Assembly: GCF_000407545.1 (NCBI RefSeq)
Contig: NZ_ASWH01000003.1
Span: 1-64,000, forward strand
Source: Enterococcus gilvus ATCC BAA-350
Lineage (GTDB): Bacteria > Bacillota > Bacilli > Lactobacillales > Enterococcaceae
Length of the DNA: 64,000 bases
Direction: 5' to 3'
Shown: piece by piece, positions 17,462-25,803 of the stretch
Position numbering within the stretch: the first letter of the stretch is position 1
How the letters are laid out: every line of letters begins with the position of its first letter
Notes under the pieces: model-generated
Seen by the model: the letters and a program-made list of their open reading frames with translations, nothing else
Told to the model about the DNA's origin: nothing
Databases searched by the model: none
Position numbers and translations under genes: made by a program

Positions 17462-18851
17462 TTTCTTTTGTTTCCTCCTTTGCGCTTAAGACATACGTAA
17501 CAGTTGCTGAAACGACAAATCCTATTCCGCAAGCAATAAATCCATTAATCATATTTCCATTAGTTCCACCAACAAAAGAGATTAAACAAGCAAAATTTGC
17601 TACTGGAATCAACGTATAGGCGGTGACACCTGTTAAGCCTGCATACAACCCACCAGCAAGTCCACCAACCATTAAACCAATAAATGGTTTTCTGTATCGA
17701 ACACCCAAACCATAGACGCCGGGTTCAGTAACACCTCCGACTAGACACGCAGCTAGAAAACTAAAAGCAAGTGCTTTTTCATTTTTATTTCTCAAACGTA
17801 AAAACGAACCCAAACACATTCCTGCAACACACATACTTGAAACAATAGCTGCAGGCGATACTAATGAATCCTGCCCATTTTGCGCAAAAAGTGTAATCAT
17901 TGTGGAGATCATCAATAGATGCATACCCGTCATTACCAAAAATTGCCACAATGCTGCAATGATTGCCACGGCTAGAAAACCACCAATTGCATCTAAAGAT
18001 AATAGAAATTTACTGATATATTCTCCAGCCACAAACCCTGCGGGACCTAATACAATTAACGTGATTGGCAGCATAACCACCATGGTCAAAGTTGGTGTAA
18101 AAATTGTTCCTAACGTTGACGGAATAATTTTCTTAAAGAATTTTTCCACATATGACATTATCCAGATTGAGAGAATCATTGGTATCACAGTACTTGCATA
18201 ATTCTGTGTGGCAACCGGAATACCAAGAATATCAAAAGGTGTGCCATCTGCAGCAATCTGAGTAAAAGTCGGATGAAGCAAAACGCCTCCTAAAAACATT
18301 CCTAAAACAGGAGTGACTCCAAATTTTTTTCCAGCAGTGTATCCTAAAAAAACAGGAAAGAAATAGAAACCCGCGTCTCCAACAAAAGTCAGTAATGTTG
18401 CTAAAGAACTGCCCTCATGAATCCAGTTCAACATTGATGGTCCAAAAACTGCCATGACCATCTTAAACATCGAGGCAGAAATTAGTACTGGAATCAAAGG
18501 CGTTAGGCTTCCAGCCAAGTAGTCTAAAATCTTATTTCCTAGACCTTTTAGTGTAAACGGCTCTTTCTCTTTGCTTTCTTCAGTTTCTTCTTGTTCCTTT
18601 GCTCTACCTGTTAATTCCAATAAAACACTATATACCTTATTTACAGTCTGTCCGATAATGATTTGATATTGTCCACCTGATTGAACAACTCCTAATACAC
18701 CAGTTGTTGCTTTTAAGTTATCCTCGTTGATTTTACTTTGATCTTTCAAGTTAAAACGTAGACGAGTCATACAATGAGTCATGTTTGAAATATTTTCTTT
18801 GCCGCCAATATTCTCTAAAATGGATTGTGCCAATTCATTAAATTTAGTCAT
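17430..18851 (-). CDS. PTS sugar transporter EIIBC (beta-glucoside/sucrose/trehalose superfamily)
   Basis: 473 residues. The EIIB domain (1-80) has the phosphorylated Cys in NMTHCMTRLRF and the GVLGVVQSGGQYQIIIG block. A charged Glu-rich linker leads to an EIIC membrane domain with about ten hydrophobic segments (GSLTPLIPVLISASM, GGVTEPGVYG). It lacks an EIIA domain, which is encoded separately at 16209. It overlaps the end of the antiterminator gene by 8 bases. The substrate cannot be read from the sequence; the deacetylase suggests an N-acetylated amino sugar. Confidence 0.9.
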   Translation of the reverse strand: MTKFNELAQSILENIGGKENISNMTHCMTRLRFNLKDQSKINEDNLKATTGVLGVVQSGGQYQIIIGQTVNKVYSVLLELTGRAKEQEETEESKEKEPFTLKGLGNKILDYLAGSLTPLIPVLISASMFKMVMAVFGPSMLNWIHEGSSLATLLTFVGDAGFYFFPVFLGYTAGKKFGVTPVLGMFLGGVLLHPTFTQIAADGTPFDILGIPVATQNYASTVIPMILSIWIMSYVEKFFKKIIPSTLGTIFTPTLTMVVMLPITLIVLGPAGFVAGEYISKFLLSLDAIGGFLAVAIIAALWQFLVMTGMHLLMISTMITLFAQNGQDSLVSPAAIVSSMCVAGMCLGSFLRLRNKNEKALAFSFLAACLVGGVTEPGVYGLGVRYRKPFIGLMVGGLAGGLYAGLTGVTAYTLIPVANFACLISFVGGTNGNMINGFIACGIGFVVSATVTYVLSAKEETKENDKLLEEGIA

Positions 18852-19689
18852 GTTTTTTACTCCTCATATTTTTTTCGTATAAACGGTTCATATGAATCAT
18901 TAAATAAACCAATTCATCTTCATTCGATTCAATTCCATAAAGTTGTGCAATCAATTTACCAACCTTTTGTGCTAGCTGATAAATTTCCGAATGTTGTTCT
19001 TTGATTGAATCCAACATTTCCATTCCCGGACCAATCAATTCTTCTCCACTGCGCATTCGCTTTAAATAATAAAACATATGCATGCAAAAACGATTGTAGT
19101 TAAACTCATCGCGATCAATCACAATGTGCAGATCCTGTTCAATCAAGATCGTTGTTTGCTGAATAATTTCTTCGATCAATACTTCTTCTTGCGATATTTT
19201 GTACTCTGACTGACTATTAACAAAATGCATCGTAATACTTGTCAGCTCTCCTTTAGGTAATACGATATGGATCTGTTGCTGAATCATTTTGACTGTTTCT
19301 TCGGCTAATAGACTTTCTTTTGGGTACATTTGAGCTATCTCATACGAGTATGTCATTCGAACATCTTTATAAGTTGTCAAACGCTGGATCGAAAACTGGA
19401 TGTGGTCGGCCAAACTAAAAACCAAAGAGGGATTCAATTGTCCATTTAATTCCTTCTGAGCCATGTTGACAATCTCTGCACTCAAATTCAAAATTTCCTC
19501 AGGTATTTCTTTCAATAGTCCTTCAAAATATTCACTTAATTTGTAGAACGTCATTGTGATTTTATTCAGATCCGTTAATTCATAAGGAGTTTTAGGGAAG
19601 CCTAACCCTTTGCCAAAAGCAATCAAATGGTTTCCATTCCCATCAATCGCTTCCGCAACATTATTATTAATCTTCTTAATAATTTTCAT
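18844..19689 (-). CDS. BglG/LicT-family transcription antiterminator
   Basis: 281 residues: the RNA-binding CAT domain at 1-55 (KKINNNVAEAIDGNGNHLIA, GKGLGF), then two PRD domains with conserved His residues (SLADHIQFSI; HMFYYLKRM). Known members bind a RAT hairpin and prevent formation of an overlapping terminator when the PTS is importing sugar. A matching RAT/terminator lies directly upstream at 19710-19784. First gene of the PTS operon. Confidence 0.93.
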   Translation of the reverse strand: MKIIKKINNNVAEAIDGNGNHLIAFGKGLGFPKTPYELTDLNKITMTFYKLSEYFEGLLKEIPEEILNLSAEIVNMAQKELNGQLNPSLVFSLADHIQFSIQRLTTYKDVRMTYSYEIAQMYPKESLLAEETVKMIQQQIHIVLPKGELTSITMHFVNSQSEYKISQEEVLIEEIIQQTTILIEQDLHIVIDRDEFNYNRFCMHMFYYLKRMRSGEELIGPGMEMLDSIKEQHSEIYQLAQKVGKLIAQLYGIESNEDELVYLMIHMNRLYEKNMRSKKHD

Positions 19690-19709
19690 TTACTCCTCCG
19701 CCTTTCCAA

Positions 19710-19784
19710 TAAAAAAACTCTTTGAGTACACACTACACCCTCCTTTTTTAAAGAGAATGGTAATGCCTCAAAGAGTAACAATCC
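19710..19784 (-). promoter_or_regulatory. RAT antiterminator and overlapping terminator in the PTS operon leader
   Basis: On the minus strand the leader starts with the RAT-like GGATTGTTACTC...GGCATTACC. Its ACTCTTTGAG can instead pair with CTCAAAGAGT just before a T run (19717-19711), forming a terminator. The two structures are mutually exclusive, the classical BglG/LicT arrangement. Confidence 0.85.
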
Positions 19785-19807
19785 ATTTTTATTTAAATTT
19801 CACTTAA

Positions 19808-19836
19808 AGAATAGCCGATAAGGAAAACGTTGTCAA
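19808..19836 (-). promoter_or_regulatory. PTS operon promoter with cre-like CcpA site
   Basis: TTGACA (19836-19831), 17 bases, TATTCT (19813-19808). The sequence TGACAACGTTTTCC (19835-19822) overlaps the -35 box and matches the cre consensus TGWNANCGNTNWCA at 13 of 14 positions. This implies carbon catabolite repression. Confidence 0.8.
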
Positions 19837-19855
19837 CTGCTTTTGAATTCTTTTA

Positions 19856-20245
19856 CTATTTATCCAAAATAACAGCATGTTCTTCAACCCATAACTTCAT
19901 CTCAACCACCAATTCTTCAGGCTAGGCATAGTGATATTGCTCCGCCAGTTTATGCGACATCATTTCATACAGATTAATTGTCTCCTGCAACGCACGCCAA
20001 CTATCCGCCGCATCAAATTTTCCAAAGACACCATTCGATCGTTTGGAGCAGAACCTGTTTGCATTCAGCCTCTCGCAGTTTGACCGTCCACAACTCCTCG
20101 TACACGATTTGCTTGGTAAGATAAATTGCCAAAAACCAAAAAGTATTCACTGTAAAATCAAAATTCTCAACAGTAATGGGCTATGCAACAGTCCTTTCAA
20201 AGCGTTCAGGAATCAGCTGCTGAGTAGTTCTAGTTTTATCTAGCA
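19856..20245 (-). pseudogene. Decayed gene fragment, possibly an aminoglycoside adenylyltransferase C-terminus
   Basis: Translated pieces on the minus strand (FWFLAIYLTKQIVYEELW, then FGKFDAADSWRALQETINLY and PEELVVEMKLWVEEHA) lie in different frames with internal stops. The style resembles the C-terminal half of streptomycin 6-adenylyltransferases, but I cannot confirm it. It is certainly not functional. Confidence 0.35.
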
Positions 20246-20260
20246 ACACTTTCGCCCCGC

Positions 20261-20597
20261 GGTTCTGTTGCAAAGGTAAAAAATAAATCAACATTTATCA
20301 AATTAGTTTTTTTATTAAGCGGGAATCCCTAATAATCCCTTAATCAAAGTAATTTTTCGTATTCCTGAACCCAACGGTAAATGGTTGTATGACAGACCTC
20401 AATGCCACGATCATAGAAAATTTCTTGAACTTCACGATAACTGAGGTTATATCGAAGATAATAACCAACAGCCACAATAATCACGTCTTCTTGGTATTAT
20501 TTTCTTTTAAAATGGTTCATATCTTCGTTCCTCCCGGGTCATTTTAGCTAGATTTTACACTAAAAGGACTTAATTGAAAAACTTTGCAACAAAACCC
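20261..20597 (-). mobile_element. Internally deleted IS6-family (IS1216-like) remnant
   Basis: Terminal repeats GGTTCTGTTGCAAAG (left) and GGGTTTTGTTGCAAAG (right, minus strand) are both present. Between them are only the first 60 or so codons of the transposase (from 20520: MNHFKRK, VGYYLRYNLSYREVQEI, DRGIEVCHTTIYRW), with an early stop. Together with the copy at 10119-10757 it flanks the PBP and PTS cargo, in opposite orientation. Confidence 0.75.
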
Positions 20598-20779
20598 GCC
20601 CGAGATAATTTATACGCTTACTGTTAGTTGTTTATTATTTTTTTTTAATTGATTAAGTACTACAATAAGAATGAGAATAAGTTAAGTTATGTATCTTTTT
20701 CAATAATTTAGGAGGTGTTTTTTTTGATTTAAAATTTGCAAGCTGTTTAATTGAAAGAGGATTATTTAAAACTCTATGA

Positions 20780-21076
20780 AAATTGATCGCAAAGAAGTAC
20801 TTTGTTTCCGATAATACTGTTGCTCGAATTTTAAGAGAGGCGACAAAGAACTATCAGTCGAATTAAAACTACCTGCCGACCGTTTTATGTATGGATGAAT
20901 TTAAATCAATGAAATCCATTTCTGGAGCTATGAGCTTTATTTGTGTTGACGGGACACCAATCGCTTGTTCACCCTTTATCGTGTTTCCAAATGCCGAGAT
21001 CGTCACCGATCGCTTTCATATCGTGCAGCACATAGCCTATATTTTATTCAGATTGGTCTCCACCAACACGACTTGA
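20780..21076 (+). pseudogene. ISL3-family transposase fragment
   Basis: Short pieces of the DDE domain (CMDEFKSMKSISGAMSFICVD; EIVTDRFHIVQHIAY) with an internal deletion and frame changes. It is probably the counterpart of the ISL3 piece at 10758-11291. Confidence 0.65.
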
Positions 21077-21133
21077 CGAAGAACCTGAAAATAAACTATA
21101 TTAAAACTAACATCTATTATTAGGAGTGATAAA

Positions 21134-21649
21134 GTGAAAAACAGTACCGGAATGGGGAAAGTTTTATTTGTTGGATATTTAATTGTCTTAATTTGGATAT
21201 TATTATTCAAATTTTCACTTTCTTTTAGTGAAGTAGTTGCTCAATTTAATAATCAATCAAGAAGTATCAATTTAATACCTTTTAAAGGTTCTGTAGTATT
21301 AAATCAAGGGATTGATTTTTCAGAAATGATAAATAATCTTCTTATTTTTATACCTTTTGGTGGGTTGTTGGGAATCATTGATAAAAATTCTTCTTTCGCA
21401 AAAAAAATAATGTACATTTTTTTATTCTCTTTAAGTATTGAAGCTCTTCAGTTTGTTTTTGGATTAGGAGCTACAGATATTACAGATATAATAACTAATA
21501 CATTAGGAGGGACTGTAGGCCTTTTAATATACAGCTTTTTAAAATTGTTATTTAAAGAAAATAAATTGGATAGAATATTGACTGTGGTAGGTATGATTAT
21601 ATTCACCTGTTGCTTAGTTTTTCTGATTTTTTTAGTAATTGTGAATTAG
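21134..21649 (+). CDS. VanZ-like membrane protein
   Basis: 171 residues starting at GTG (ribosome site TAGGAGTG). Four to five TM segments, with the family pattern NLIPFKGSVV...NNLLIFIPFGGLLG...ALQFVFGLGATDITDIITNTLGG. VanZ in Tn1546 gives low-level teicoplanin resistance, but most VanZ-family proteins have no known role. No van ligase genes are nearby. It is one of the few intact plus-strand genes here, next to IS debris, so probably acquired cargo. Confidence 0.88.
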   Translation: MKNSTGMGKVLFVGYLIVLIWILLFKFSLSFSEVVAQFNNQSRSINLIPFKGSVVLNQGIDFSEMINNLLIFIPFGGLLGIIDKNSSFAKKIMYIFLFSLSIEALQFVFGLGATDITDIITNTLGGTVGLLIYSFLKLLFKENKLDRILTVVGMIIFTCCLVFLIFLVIVN

Positions 21650-21750
21650 AAACAGTTATTTATTTGGCTGTTTGCCATAATCGCTAATTTAACTAAGTTA
21701 ATTGATTTCACCTAAAATCGCGTTTTCAACACTCTTTTTGCTGATCTACC

Positions 21751-21802
21751 GATACTCAGAAACTCACCAGGATATCCGACGTCGATCACAAAAACGAGTA
21801 TC
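21751..21802. repeat. 52-bp GATACTC/GAGTATC element, copy 1 (type B)
   Basis: It starts GATACTC and ends GAGTATC, exactly 52 bp, with the inner block CCAGGATATCCGACGTCGATC. It is close to the reverse complement of copy 3. It lies in the gene-free stretch 21650-21928, where I see nothing else apart from short hairpins. Confidence 0.85.
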
Positions 21803-21928
21803 AATTTAAATGATTGATAGTACTTTCATAGCTTGCACATTAATATCTAAAGACGCCTTATCGTGCGAGCTGTTGTCTTAGCAAAACAGCGAGAGCAAAC
21901 CTTCCGTTTGCGGAGATTCATTGCTAGA

Positions 21929-22237
21929 TCATTCTTCATATTCAACTAATGCTGAGACAAATTCAATTTCACTCATAGGAGTAATAGACCAAAGTTGAGT
22001 ATCCTCATTAAATGTTCTGATCCCCGTATCCTCAAACGATGAACATAGATCCTGTATAATTTCTTCTGCATCTTGTACAGTAACCAATTTCATTTTATCT
22101 CTTTTTTGAGTAAAACTATACCTTGTTTCGGTTGTTTCTGTAGAAAGAAATGCCCGCAACTGATTGTCCGCTTTATCAAGAACAGCAATGGTTGTATTTT
22201 TGGGTAACTTTGAATTGAAATCAATAACTTTATCCAT
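21929..22237 (-). CDS. Hypothetical protein
   Basis: 102 residues, preceded by GGGAGG 8 bases before the ATG. Soluble, with no recognised domain; the C-terminus is acidic (FVSALVEYEE). It belongs to a run of small minus-strand genes with good ribosome sites that are typical of conjugative-plasmid accessory regions. Confidence 0.6.
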   Translation of the reverse strand: MDKVIDFNSKLPKNTTIAVLDKADNQLRAFLSTETTETRYSFTQKRDKMKLVTVQDAEEIIQDLCSSFEDTGIRTFNEDTQLWSITPMSEIEFVSALVEYEE

Positions 22238-22310
22238 GAGTAGACCTCCCGCTAATGGTTAGTAGTAGGGCAATGCCCACTTATTTCAAATGCGATATTT
22301 TTAGTTCGTA

Positions 22311-22757
22311 TTATCTACGAAATTTCATTTGGGCGGCTAGAAGTTTTTCATGTTCCTTTTCTATGGTTGAAGAAAATATCTTGGCCGGCACATACCCGTT
22401 TCGTTCAATTAGGATTGTTTCTATCTTATGCAGCGTCTTAGTAACCTCACGAAGATTATCCTGATCTAGCTTGTCAGATTTCCTATTAGCACTGTGCACT
22501 TTGTTGTTTAAATCTCGACGAGCCTTTCTCGCTAACGAAAGATAGTTATAAAGCTCGATCGTTAGACAATTCAACAACTCCTTTGTAGTAACGTACTGGA
22601 AGAACCACGGATCTTCTGTCAGTTCTGGTTTGCGTAATAATTCCTTCCTCGATTTGATTAGTTCAGCTTCAGTAAAGAATAAATCGCACTCTGTGCAATA
22701 GTACCCCTTATCTGTGCTGGTTAAATTTAAGTTGCAATACTTGCACTTCATAGTCAT
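22311..22757 (-). CDS. Zinc-ribbon hypothetical protein
   Basis: Up to 148 residues. N-terminal paired CxxC motifs (CKYCNLNL, YYCTECDL) form a zinc ribbon; the rest is helical and charged. Two starts are possible (22757 or 22751); AGGAAAGG is better spaced for the second. Function unknown. Two 52-bp elements separate it from the upstream gene. Confidence 0.6.
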   Translation of the reverse strand: MTMKCKYCNLNLTSTDKGYYCTECDLFFTEAELIKSRKELLRKPELTEDPWFFQYVTTKELLNCLTIELYNYLSLARKARRDLNNKVHSANRKSDKLDQDNLREVTKTLHKIETILIERNGYVPAKIFSSTIEKEHEKLLAAQMKFRR

Positions 22758-22775
22758 TCATCCTTTCCTGAATTT

Positions 22776-22827
22776 GATACTCGCTCTTTCCTCCTGCAGC
22801 CGGCGGCCAGGGCAATTTTTGAGTATC
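22776..22827. repeat. 52-bp GATACTC/GAGTATC element, copy 2 (type A)
   Basis: Exactly 52 bp with perfect 7-base terminal inverted repeats and the GC-rich core CAGCCGGCGGCCAGG, shared with copy 5 at 28185. Confidence 0.88.
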
Positions 22828-22835
22828 ACTTTTTT

Positions 22836-22887
22836 GATACTCGCTTTTGCGATCGACGTCGGAGATCCTGGAGAGTGTTCGATTATC
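22836..22887. repeat. 52-bp element, copy 3 (type B, one end diverged)
   Basis: Starts GATACTC and ends GATTATC (one mismatch), 52 bp, with inner CGACGTCG. It lies 8 bases from copy 2 and reaches into the stop region of the gene at 22886. Confidence 0.82.
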
Positions 22888-23209
22888 ACTTTTCTCCTGA
22901 TAATCTATCAAGTATAGATTTAACTTCGTTAACTCTGACTTTATTCATTTCTAATTCAAGCGCTTTAGCTACAGGCAGAAATTCTGAATCCGAATTCTCT
23001 AGAACCTCATTGCGAGTCTCTTCAGCTAGTATCTCACCTTTAAGCTCTAACTCTATAAGTTCGGCCAATAGGCACTTGATCAATTGCCTGCGTGATTCTG
23101 AATTTGAATGAATAATGAAACTTATACTAATTTGTTGATCTCTTTCCAAGAACAAGCTTCCTCTCAAAGTGATATCACTTTTCTTGTATTTATGAAAAAG
23201 TGATATCAC
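22886..23209 (-). CDS. Hypothetical protein
   Basis: Up to 107 residues, mostly helical, no known domain. The longest frame starts at a GTG (23209) overlapping the upstream stop. A start at the TTG about 48 bases further in, just after GAGAGGAAG, is equally likely. In the first case the two palindromes at 23166-23215 would lie partly in coding sequence. Confidence 0.5.
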   Translation of the reverse strand: MISLFHKYKKSDITLRGSLFLERDQQISISFIIHSNSESRRQLIKCLLAELIELELKGEILAEETRNEVLENSDSEFLPVAKALELEMNKVRVNEVKSILDRLSGEK

Positions 23210-23215
23210 TTTTTC
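23166..23215. promoter_or_regulatory. Pair of AAGTGATATCACTT palindromes (operator-like)
   Basis: Perfect palindromes at 23166-23181 (16 bp) and 23194-23215 (22 bp) have centres 31 bp apart, about three helical turns. They overlap the junction of two small genes, so they may be operators for a small regulator such as the 57-residue protein just upstream. Confidence 0.55.
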
Positions 23216-23379
23216 TTTTGCAATTGCGGTATAGGGAATTTTGCTCTTTCTTTATCGTCAAGCATCCGAACCGCTATCCTGACTACCTCTGCCTCGCTTA
23301 TATTGTACTCTTCTGACATTCGCTTAACAGCGGCTGACTCTCTATCATAGAATTTGTAAGGATTTCTTGTAACGCCCAT
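23206..23379 (-). CDS. Small ribbon-helix-helix-like protein (57 residues)
   Basis: The ATG at 23379 is preceded by GGAGG 6 bases upstream; the stop is at 23206. The sequence VKRMSEEYNISEAEVVRIAVRM resembles the helix part of a CopG/Arc-type DNA-binding domain. Its gene end overlaps the palindrome pair at 23166-23215, which makes autoregulation plausible. Family assignment is tentative. Confidence 0.55.
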   Translation of the reverse strand: MGVTRNPYKFYDRESAAVKRMSEEYNISEAEVVRIAVRMLDDKERAKFPIPQLQKKK

Positions 23380-23397
23380 TGTGTACCTCCTATTCTA

Positions 23398-23883
23398 CTA
23401 CGTAATCATTTCTCTTTGTTTATATTTTAGACCATCTTTAAATCCTGCTACTAAGGCTTCATTGTCTTGGACTTTGTGTGAAACATCTTTCCCTTCTACA
23501 AACTTCTTTTTCTCTATTGCCTGAATTACTGCTTCTGGAAGTTGCAATGCTAATTCATACCCCTTTGTAGTTACCTGTTCGTTTAAAGCGCTAGATAACC
23601 CCCTTAGATAGCCTTCAATGTAATCTTGTTTAAGCTGGCATTTGCGTTTCCACTTTCGTTTAACTTCTGGCCGCCCCTGGTATATTACTTTGTCAACCAC
23701 TTCCCTTTTGGTTTGCTGTTGCTTGTAATAAAATAGGTCGTCTTCAGTAATTTTGTGCTCTAACATTAATTCCTGAGCCTTTGCCAACGCTGTCATAGAC
23801 TCTTCGTCGTTGGCGTCATTAGCCAATGCTAGTAACTTTTGAATCTTCTGTTGTCTTTTGTTCTCCAATCCCCATTCCCCCAT
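23398..23883 (-). CDS. DUF2786-domain protein
   Basis: 161 residues. The N-terminus KIQKLLALANDANDEESMTA matches DUF2786; the middle is basic and the end contains an EALVAGFKDG-type segment. The start is uncertain: ATG 23883, or TTG 15 bases downstream behind GGGGGAATGGGGA. It overlaps or abuts the upstream gene, so they are co-transcribed. Role unknown; common on phages and plasmids. Confidence 0.65.
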   Translation of the reverse strand: MGEWGLENKRQQKIQKLLALANDANDEESMTALAKAQELMLEHKITEDDLFYYKQQQTKREVVDKVIYQGRPEVKRKWKRKCQLKQDYIEGYLRGLSSALNEQVTTKGYELALQLPEAVIQAIEKKKFVEGKDVSHKVQDNEALVAGFKDGLKYKQREMIT

Positions 23884-23884
23884 T

Positions 23885-24142
23885 TCATAAAGAAATCTCT
23901 ATTAAGTGCTTTGCTAAATCGTATTCTAGTGCTATTTCATCTGATAAAGGTATTGTAGTTGTGTAAAATTCCTCAGATGTGCTGCACCCTCGGAAAACTC
24001 CTCCGACCTCTAAATCATAATCTTCGAAAACTTCAACCCTCATTAAATCAGTCGTTTTAGCTTCCTTTTGAATTTTATTTACAACCTCTTGAATACTCGC
24101 CCTCTTGAACGTTTTTACGATCTTTTCAGATTTATTATCCAT
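23885..24142 (-). CDS. Hypothetical protein
   Basis: 85 residues from the ATG at 24142 (MDNKSEKIVKTF), chosen because GAGGAGG lies 8 bases upstream. The protein is acidic and soluble with no recognised domain. First gene of the minus-strand cluster that continues to 21929. Confidence 0.55.
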   Translation of the reverse strand: MDNKSEKIVKTFKRASIQEVVNKIQKEAKTTDLMRVEVFEDYDLEVGGVFRGCSTSEEFYTTTIPLSDEIALEYDLAKHLIEISL

Positions 24143-24297
24143 TGAATACCTCCTCTGTTTCCTCCGCAAGTAGAAATTTTACAAACCTAATCGTATTACT
24201 TATTTAAAAATTTTGATGAAAAAAATTTTAAATGAATATAGAATGAATTTAGGGAATGATTGGCCAATCTTCCAATAAAACATTTGGAGGAACATAT

Positions 24298-24747
24298 ATG
24301 AATTATTTAATTGAATCATTATCATCTAAAACAGTTTTTTTTAAACGTCGAGTAGGTTCTTATGGACCCGAAAACCATGCTTTAATGGACTCTGTAAAGG
24401 CTCACTTAAAAAAAGAAAAGCTCTTCTCTGAAAATACAGTTATCTACGGTATTGCATTAGATGATCCTACTAAAATATCGGCAGAACATTGTCGTTATGA
24501 TGTTGCTGTGGAATCAGATGTTGCCATACCAAATATGAGCTCAAAAGACTTGGATTCAGGTGATTATGCAATTTTCGAAATCGACCATACTAGCAATGCT
24601 GTTTCAGCTTTTTGGAATACTTTTGCATCTTTATTAACTCAAGATTCTTATGCGATAGATTTTTCTAGACCTATTTTAGAGAGGTATAGAATTAGTTTAA
24701 TCAATGCGGGGCGCTGCGAAATGCTAGTACCGATAAAAATGCAATAA
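24298..24747 (+). CDS. GyrI-like (effector-binding domain) small-molecule-binding protein
   Basis: 149 residues from ATG 24298, which has TGGAGG 7 bases upstream. The segment VIYGIALDDPTKISAEHCRYDVAV is the signature of the GyrI-like/AraC effector-binding fold, used by stand-alone proteins to bind lipophilic cations or toxins. No DNA-binding domain is attached. It is on the plus strand with its own terminator. Confidence 0.75.
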   Translation: MNYLIESLSSKTVFFKRRVGSYGPENHALMDSVKAHLKKEKLFSENTVIYGIALDDPTKISAEHCRYDVAVESDVAIPNMSSKDLDSGDYAIFEIDHTSNAVSAFWNTFASLLTQDSYAIDFSRPILERYRISLINAGRCEMLVPIKMQ

Positions 24748-24755
24748 GATTTTCT

Positions 24756-24782
24756 AGAGAACCTTTCGTAGGTTCTCTTTCT
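24756..24782 (+). terminator. Rho-independent terminator
   Basis: AGAGAACCT / AGGTTCTCT stem with loop TTCGT and a T-rich tail, directly after the GyrI-like gene. Confidence 0.85.
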
Positions 24783-24829
24783 ACTTGATTGCCCCATCTA
24801 GTGGAACTATCCTGTTTTTCATTGACTAC

Positions 24830-24997
24830 TTATTTGGTTAAAAGATAATAAACGAGAGTGGCCACAAAACAAGTCGATAATGCTAAACAGCAGATTAACA
24901 AGAATGCCCTTAACCAAATTGGTGATTTCTTCCATGAATATCCAGAAATTGTAAGCATTATCCAAAATGTAAATGCTGAAAATAAAAATTGTTTCAT
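24830..24997 (-). CDS. Small membrane protein (55 residues)
   Basis: ATG 24997 with CGGAGGAAATCA upstream; stop at 24830. Two hydrophobic segments (FLFSAFTFWIMLTISGY and AFLLICCLALSTCFVATLVY) flank a short basic loop (SWKKSPIWLR). No family recognised. Confidence 0.55.
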   Translation of the reverse strand: MKQFLFSAFTFWIMLTISGYSWKKSPIWLRAFLLICCLALSTCFVATLVYYLLTK

Positions 24998-25166
24998 TGA
25001 TTTCCTCCGTTTACGTAGGATATTATTCTGAGTTAAAAAATAAATAGTTCGTATATTAACTATGTGATTTCTTAAATAAATACTTTCATGTTTAGCTATT
25101 TACAAATTGAATATTTGGAGTAGAATTAATTTAATTCATAATTCACATCATTTTGGAGGTTTTTTA

Positions 25167-25655
25167 ATGGCAACTATAATGAAAGTGCTTGTCTTGATAT
25201 TACCTTTCTCCTTTTTATTGCATTGTTTCGAGGAATTTTATTTTCCAGGAGGATTTATTGATTGGTATCATACATTCAGACCTTCACTATCTAAACAAAA
25301 ACCGCGATATTATATAAAGGTAAATATAATTGCGTTTCTTATTGTTTCAATAATTTCCATCAGTGTATTTTTCTTAGGAACATCCTACAACTCATTCCTA
25401 ATTGCCTCTACGTTCCTAGCTGCGAATGCCTTTTTCACACATATTTTAGGTGCTATTCACACTAAGAGATATTCTCCTGGAATGATTACTGGGGCTCTAC
25501 TTTATATTCCTATCTGTGTTTTGGCATACATTTTTTCATTTTTAAGTGGGACACTACTCATAAGCGATATAATCCCAGACTTAATTCTAGGCTCTCTATA
25601 TGAACTATGGAATATTTACAAGTACAAAAAAAGAAGTAAGATCATACACAAATGA
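25167..25655 (+). CDS. HXXEE-domain membrane protein
   Basis: 162 residues from ATG 25167 (TTGGAGG upstream). The defining motif is near the N-terminus (LLHCFEEF), with about five TM segments and a basic C-terminus. Known HXXEE proteins are integral membrane proteins of unknown activity. Confidence 0.75.
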   Translation: MATIMKVLVLILPFSFLLHCFEEFYFPGGFIDWYHTFRPSLSKQKPRYYIKVNIIAFLIVSIISISVFFLGTSYNSFLIASTFLAANAFFTHILGAIHTKRYSPGMITGALLYIPICVLAYIFSFLSGTLLISDIIPDLILGSLYELWNIYKYKKRSKIIHK

Positions 25656-25760
25656 AAGGCACTTTGTTTCACCGTTAGTCAATTTATTTGACTGACTTTT
25701 TTCTGTTATAGCCCCAACTATAGGAGCTATTATTTCAATAATTACCAAGATATATTGTCT

Positions 25761-25791
25761 GAGAAGCTTCAGCGGCCGCTGGAAGCTTCTC
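25761..25791. repeat. Near-perfect 31-bp palindrome
   Basis: GAGAAGCTTC and GGAAGCTTCTC enclose the self-complementary AGCGGCCGCT. It is GC-rich in AT-rich surroundings and has no T tract, so it is a cruciform-prone site rather than an ordinary terminator. Confidence 0.7.
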
Positions 25792-25803
25792 AAACCAATT
25801 AGG

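Noticed and set aside
21134..21649. Part of a vancomycin-resistance cluster
   Set aside because: Only a VanZ-like gene is present. No vanHAX, vanRS or vanY is nearby, and VanZ-family proteins are common without glycopeptide resistance.
22708..22911. 67-residue minus-strand ORF between two small genes
   Set aside because: It consists almost entirely of two 52-bp repeat elements and overlaps both neighbours. Coding is unlikely.
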